DNA of 64,000 nucleotides from Apiospora phragmitis (Eukaryota > Ascomycota > Sordariomycetes > Amphisphaeriales > Apiosporaceae): NCBI GenBank assembly GCA_038363925.1, contig JAQQWL010000016.1, positions 62,001 to 126,000 on the forward strand, written 5' to 3'. Each line of letters begins with the position of its first letter. The stretch's first letter is position 1. Below, one piece after another: positions 59,601 to 64,000 of this stretch. Under the pieces are notes generated by a model. It searched no databases and was not told where the DNA came from. It saw nothing but the letters and a program-made list of their open reading frames with translations. A program made the position numbers and the translations under genes.

Positions 59601-60020
59601 CGGCTTGACTGCCGGCCTTATTTCCGAGCTTGCAGGGGCGCTGCTCTGGTTGGTGGAGGTGTTGAGTTGCCCGAAGCCATTGGTCTTGGTGACGATGTTG
59701 GCTATGTCGTTCTCTTGGCTGGAGGGGCGCGACGAGCCGCTGGCCCTGCCATGGTTACTCGAAGGACGTGGAGGCACATTGGGGGGAGCGTGTTCCTTGA
59801 CCATATTGTCGGGTTCTTGTGGGTTCGGGCCCGGTGATCGTGGGTGTAACAGTTCTCTCAGCCCCTCCTTGAATGTTTCTTTCAACCCCTCCTTCAGGCT
59901 TTCCCTAAAGCCCTTGCTGGGGCTCTTCTCTTGCTCCAGCTTGACGAGTCTGGGCTTTTTAGGGGAGGAGAGAGTGTTAATGCGCTGGGACTCGCAACCG
60001 GTGTCCGGAGTTTTGTCGTT
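56699..60020 (-). CDS. SNF2-family DNA-dependent ATPase (Rad5/Rad16/ULS1-like), 5' end unresolved
   Basis: Chromatin or DNA-repair translocase. Helicase motifs in order: VRLLPHQIEGVEWM, I DDMGLGKTLQS, VVAPLALIRQWEAE, II DEAHTIKN, III CLSGTPMQNN, then RQVCNHPKL, IV FIVFSQFTSMLDI, V ALGLNLTAASRVV and VI QAIDRVHRLTQ. Between the lobes sits a Cys4 cluster (YCDICGW, CKSCFEDL) where Rad5-type proteins carry a RING, followed by a long Lys-rich then Asp/Glu/Ser-rich insertion. The N-terminus has an amphipathic repeat (SLKEGLKETFKEGLREL). Two one-base deletions break the frame: near 57551, inside the acidic insertion, and near 59510, before PLQDTAKD. The upstream frame stays open to 60020 with no ATG, so the first exon is missing from this model. 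Whether the Cys4 cluster is a working E3 RING is doubtful: it is short of the eight ligands. Confidence 0.82.
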
Positions 60021-60851
60021 TCAAAGCCAGTCGAAAGCAGCGGTAAACAACTTTATTGCGAGCGGAAGTGGGAGCGGGGTGGGCAGAGGGGAAAAGAGCA
60101 GATGGAAAATTAAGCAGGCCACCAATCTCGTAGACCATGCAATGCGTTGTCAAAAGGCCCGGCAGATAGCGAAACCGACGTGTAGTGCGGTGCGCTTATA
60201 GAGTATCGGGTAATTTCGCGTCGCGGTCACGTATCGATGTTTGATTTGTGTAGAGGTGTTGTCGTCTGGTGGGCTGTCCAAAAGCACTTAACCTAAGTTG
60301 TTTTGAGATGACCTCATTGCCTGGCCAACACCCCGGCCTCCAGAAATGGTTAAGCGCCAACCTACCCGTACAAAAAGCACCTTTACAGTACAAATAAGGA
60401 AAGCCTCCTTTATTAACCTGTTTTGGTCGAAAGTCTGTCATGCAGGTTTAATAGAGCAGCGACTCATTCAAATGGCATTGGCCAAGCTTGCTGCTTCCGG
60501 GATGCGTTCTTGATGGAGCGTGATGATGATTCTCAGTTTCTGGAGACAGCTTCCTGCATTACTACTGGACCTATCGTTGTCTACGGTATCTTGACTACAT
60601 ATTCCTTTACCTCAAGACAGCGAGCTTCGGGACAAGTACACACTGGAAAAGACCTGGGGACTTCAAGACAATATCGTGATACTAGGATTTGTTTACCAAT
60701 ACACACGGCCTGATGAATCGACGCTTGCAAATATCGTGTGGACAGCGATTGCCACCACGTAAAAGCCCATGAATCGTTGCTGGGGTATATACCGTCACTC
60801 AGTGAACGTGCTTGCTGCGATGAGATCATAGTCCTCCGTCACCATCCCTGC
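60021..60851. other. Intergenic, no gene recognised
   Basis: Probably holds the unseen first exon and promoter of the SNF2 gene (an ATG with a short open frame lies near 60135 on the minus strand, not joinable with confidence) and the 3' flank of HSE1. No other coding signal. Confidence 0.5.
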
Positions 60852-63234
60852 CTAATAAGCGCTCTGTCTGTAAAAGTCCTGTGGAGCACTGGGTTCATTG
60901 TTGGATCCAGGAGGCGCGTAGGCCTTGTACTGTACCTGCCCTGGAGGGGGACTCATTTGGCTGGGCAGACCTTGCCTAGCATCAGCATTGGGTGGCCGAC
61001 CAATAGCGAGGGGGGCGGGGATCGGAGGGGCAGCGCCCGTCGGCACGGGTGGCGGAGCGTTAGTCGGGGCGGACGGAGCAGAAGGCGCTGAGGGAGCATC
61101 GAAGGCCGGTTGCTGCTGTTGGTGGGGGTTGTATGCGGAATACTGCGGCTGCGAAGGTGCCGAGGGAGCCGAAGGCCCACCACCAACAGCCAGAGGCGTA
61201 GGCACGCCTTGAAGAGGGCCACCAGGTGCCAGCGGTGGAGGCGCAGATGGCGCGGTTGGACTGCTGCTGGCATAAGGGTCTTCCGTCGAATAGACCGAGG
61301 CTGAGTAGGGGTCGCCTGAGCCCTGGCGATGGGGTGCAACAGGGGAGTCATAGACTGAAGTTGCAAGCTCTTGGGGATTGCCGTATGTGCTTTGGGGGCG
61401 TTGGCCGCCTTGCGCCGGAGGTTGCGAAGAGTATCCCGAATAGGGTTGGGGCGGGGGAGACGAGGTGCTGATATTTGCTGGCTGTTTGCCAGCAGCTACG
61501 CGCGAAGGCTGTTGGTCTCTGGGTGGGTATTGCTGCTGATTCCCTTGGGGACCACCCTGAGGGTATTGCTGCTGCTGTTGCTGCTGCTGACTTGGGAGTG
61601 GCCCGCCCTGCGAAGGGACCTCGGCTCCCTGCAAATAGAATGGAGCAGGACCTGGCGTGGGCCGTTGGAAGTTAGGAGCCGGCGATGAAGTCTGGAAAGG
61701 GGGCTGTTCTGGAACATGTCAACACAGTGCGCACGAGAGAATTATTTTATTATGTTTATTCACCTTGAGGACCCGGCGTGTAATACCGTTGAGGGTCTTG
61801 TTGCGCCGGTGCCGTAGTCCCTTGGGGCGCATAACCGGGGCCGCCACCTGGATACCCTTGGCCTGGGATGGAGGGACGGTGTGAATACTGATGATAAGTA
61901 GGCCCGGGTGGGTGTGACATGGAAGATTCCAATAGAGCTTCATAATCTCTCCGTGCTTTGATAAACTTTTCATTGAGTTGGGTGAAATCGTCCTTCTTCT
62001 GCGAATACTTCTCAATCAACTTGATCAACTTGGGCCGGATAGCAAGCGTTTGATGATAGAGTTTCTAGATGACGGTTAGTGGGCATGCTCCGCCTATGAT
62101 CCTCGAGGCAGAAGCTTACAGAAATCTCCTCGTTGTCCTCCTCGCGAGGCGCAGTGTTGGAAGTGCTCAACAGGGTGAGCAGCTTCTCGACGTTCTTGAT
62201 TTCGGCGAAGACCTCGGCCTCCATTTGGGCCTCACGGTGCAGCTCATCGGGGGTTGGATCGGTGAGCTTTTCCACGTAGTTCAAGGGGAAAATGCCCGTG
62301 TTGCCCTTCAGCGAACCACGCCACCAGTCCTTGAAGACAGACTCGAGCACCGCAATAACGTCGCCTTTCTTGAACTCCAGCTCCCCCGGTTCGCTCGGTA
62401 CAAAATCGTACAGGGCTCGTACGCGAGATACAGTGGCAGCAGTGGTACCAGTAGGATGTGAAGGTACCGGTTGAGATTGGTCTTGCGGGGCGCCAGAGGG
62501 ACCCCCTGAAGTCGCGGCGGCGGCACCAGCAGAACTGGGCCCGGGGCCGGCAGAACTGCTCTCGGGCACCTTCTTCTTGCGCTCCTCTTCCTGTAGCGAG
62601 AGCTGCAACGCCATTTGCAACTCCTCCTCCTCCTTCTGGCGGTCCACATCGGTCAATCTGTTCTTCTGGGGCGCCGATGGCGGCTGCAATGTTGGGTTGT
62701 TCTGCTTCAGGCGGAAATAGGCGTCGTACATGATGCCCAAGTCGGCGTCCTTACTGAACATGTCACTCCAGTCCTTCATCCTCTCGAGGATCTTGGCCTT
62801 GACCTGCTGGTGTGTATTGCGATCGTTGGCAAGCTTCAACAGGGCATCGGTAAAGGCGCGCGATGCTAGTTCGCGGTGCATCTCCTTGCCGCAGTTCTGG
62901 GATAGGGCATTGCCCAACTCCAGGGTGTACAGCTGGACATTGGCATTGCGGTGGGCGAGGCGCTTTATGATACTCTGGACGGCCTCCTTAGGACCGTTGG
63001 GGTCGCTCGAGACCTTGTCGCATACTTCGATAATGGCGCCCCAGTCTTCGGAAGTCAGGTTCTCGTCGGTCGCCTTTGCTATTCGACGACGCTGTGATTA
63101 GCTAGAGTGTTGCGCATGGTACTGTCGCGGTGTTGTCTCTTTGGAGCGACTGCAATTAGGGTGGCAGACTGGAGGGGCGATGATGACGTACCAATAGCCT
63201 CGTCATACGGCGATGGAGCTGCTGCTCGGAACAT
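60852..63234 (-). CDS. HSE1: ESCRT-0 subunit HSE1 (STAM homologue)
   Basis: Class E vacuolar sorting protein that, with Vps27, binds ubiquitinated cargo on endosomes. Exons 63234-63192, 63078-62120, 62064-61764 and 61708-60852 give 719 aa with no frame break. Order: MFRAAAPSPYDEAI, VHS domain (NLTSEDWGAIIEVCDKVSSD through ILERMKDWSDMFSKDADLGI), ubiquitin-interacting motif (EEEELQMALQLSLQEEE), Ser/Ala-rich linker, SH3 domain (RVRALYDFVPSEPGELEFKK, DWWRGSLKGNTGIFPLNYVE), GAT-like helices (KLYHQTLAIRPKLIKLIEKY), then a Pro/Gln/Ser tail with a poly-Gln run and repeated APSAPS. The ALYDF and WWRG motifs show an intact ligand-binding SH3 groove. Poly-Gln is encoded by CAG/CAA at about 61563-61594. 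Confidence 0.95.
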
Positions 63235-64000
63235 GTTGGCGGTTTGCCGGGCCTGATGGGCTGGTATGGGAAGAGCCGTCTCTGATGATTACTGTAGACA
63301 AGTCGATGGACAGGATCTATGGGATGTTGCGATCTCGGGTCGATTTCGGTCACGGCAATATGAGAACAATAATGATGTTGGAGCTGAGGTTGTTCGGTTG
63401 CAAAAGAGAGTTCTCGAAATGATTTGAAGTTGGCTACCTAACCTAGCATGTTAGGTACAGGTACTTACTAAGATAACCTAAGGATGGCTGTGGTCGAGCT
63501 GGCTGTAGCCTAACTCGGAAAGTCACAGCGCCCGTGGGCTGTGTTCATGTGGTTTCTCCAGCGCCGCTAGAGCTAGCAGCCCCAGAGGAAGAAATGCTAT
63601 AGCAGGGCTGGTCCACACCTCATACGGAAATAGAACATTACGTACATGTAGTGATGATGATGCTTGCTGGGCATTCGCATCCATCCCAATCAGTAACATA
63701 ATAGTGACCATAGAAAAGCATATATCCAAGGTATATGTTGCCTTACTAAACGTGTGTTCCACGGCTTCCCAATCAAAAGCGGCGTTGTTTACCCCATACC
63801 TGCAAGCTACTCTAAGCATGCGAACGCGCAAGGAGAGACGTATGCTCCCCAGAGGGCAAACATTTCTGTACTGCCCTGCCTTGGCGGTGCTGTCATGGTT
63901 TAGCAGTCTCGGCCAGAAGAGATCGACTCATCGACTCTATCGAATCTTGCTTTCTAATCGTTTCTCGTGTGGTGTGCGGAGTATCCCTCGCGTCCATTAG
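63235..64000. other. Upstream of HSE1 to window end, nothing recognised
   Basis: HSE1 promoter side and further. Short frames on both strands (63523-63831 minus; 63704-64000 plus, running off the edge) show no domain. A hydrophobic stretch on the minus strand (about 63590-63700) is isolated and not called. Confidence 0.55.

Overview
The window is nuclear DNA from a filamentous ascomycete (Pezizomycotina, most like a Sordariomycete; species not assignable by eye). The evidence is many short GT-AG introns (mostly 50-150 nt) in family-typical places, fungal-specific families (GDS1-like winged helix, Yrb30-like Ran binder, STAND N-terminal helical domain, OMS1, HSE1), and a 7.3-kb AT-rich island whose mutations look like repeat-induced point mutation (RIP).

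Layout. 1-3781: 3' part of an MFS transporter (+), convergent with an Impact-domain protein (-). 4080-11405: RIP-mutated island holding a Ty3/gypsy chromovirus relic with two LTRs, a truncated extra LTR upstream, an inverted LTR piece downstream and an unassigned mutated block. 12404-15869: OMS1-like mitochondrial methyltransferase (+), convergent with a GDS1-like nuclear protein (-). 15870-19966: 4 kb without a recognisable gene. 19967-28768: membrane-anchored SMP-30/gluconolactonase-like protein (-), a STAND-type N-terminal domain/ankyrin protein without a NACHT module (-), and a broken inositol/sugar MFS transporter (+). 29357-43743: NOT1 (-), a broken secreted phosphoglycerate-mutase-like protein (-), PAN2 (-). 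44588-52812: PEP carboxykinase (-), a 3.2-kb gap, SUP35/eRF3 (-). 54127-63234: Yrb30-like RanGTP-binding protein (+), Rad5/ULS1-like SNF2 ATPase (-), ESCRT-0 subunit HSE1 (-).

Theme. Within 23 kb and on one strand lie the scaffold of the CCR4-NOT deadenylase (NOT1), the catalytic subunit of the PAN2-PAN3 deadenylase (PAN2) and the termination factor eRF3 (SUP35). These act in one functional chain, from translation termination to poly(A) shortening. Whether the proximity means anything needs a synteny comparison.

Caution on reading frames. Several genes, including the normally essential NOT1, show isolated one-base frame breaks in otherwise well-conserved coding sequence, mostly at short homopolymers and mostly deletions. 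The simplest reading is base-level assembly error, so 'pseudogene' calls here are provisional. The two in-frame stop codons (sugar MFS gene, phosphoglycerate-mutase-like gene) are stronger evidence of decay. I found no convincing new biological system. The most notable items are the deadenylation/termination gene neighbourhood, the prion-like N-terminus of eRF3, the NACHT-less STAND/ankyrin protein, and the segment of the chromovirus LTR that appears spared from RIP.
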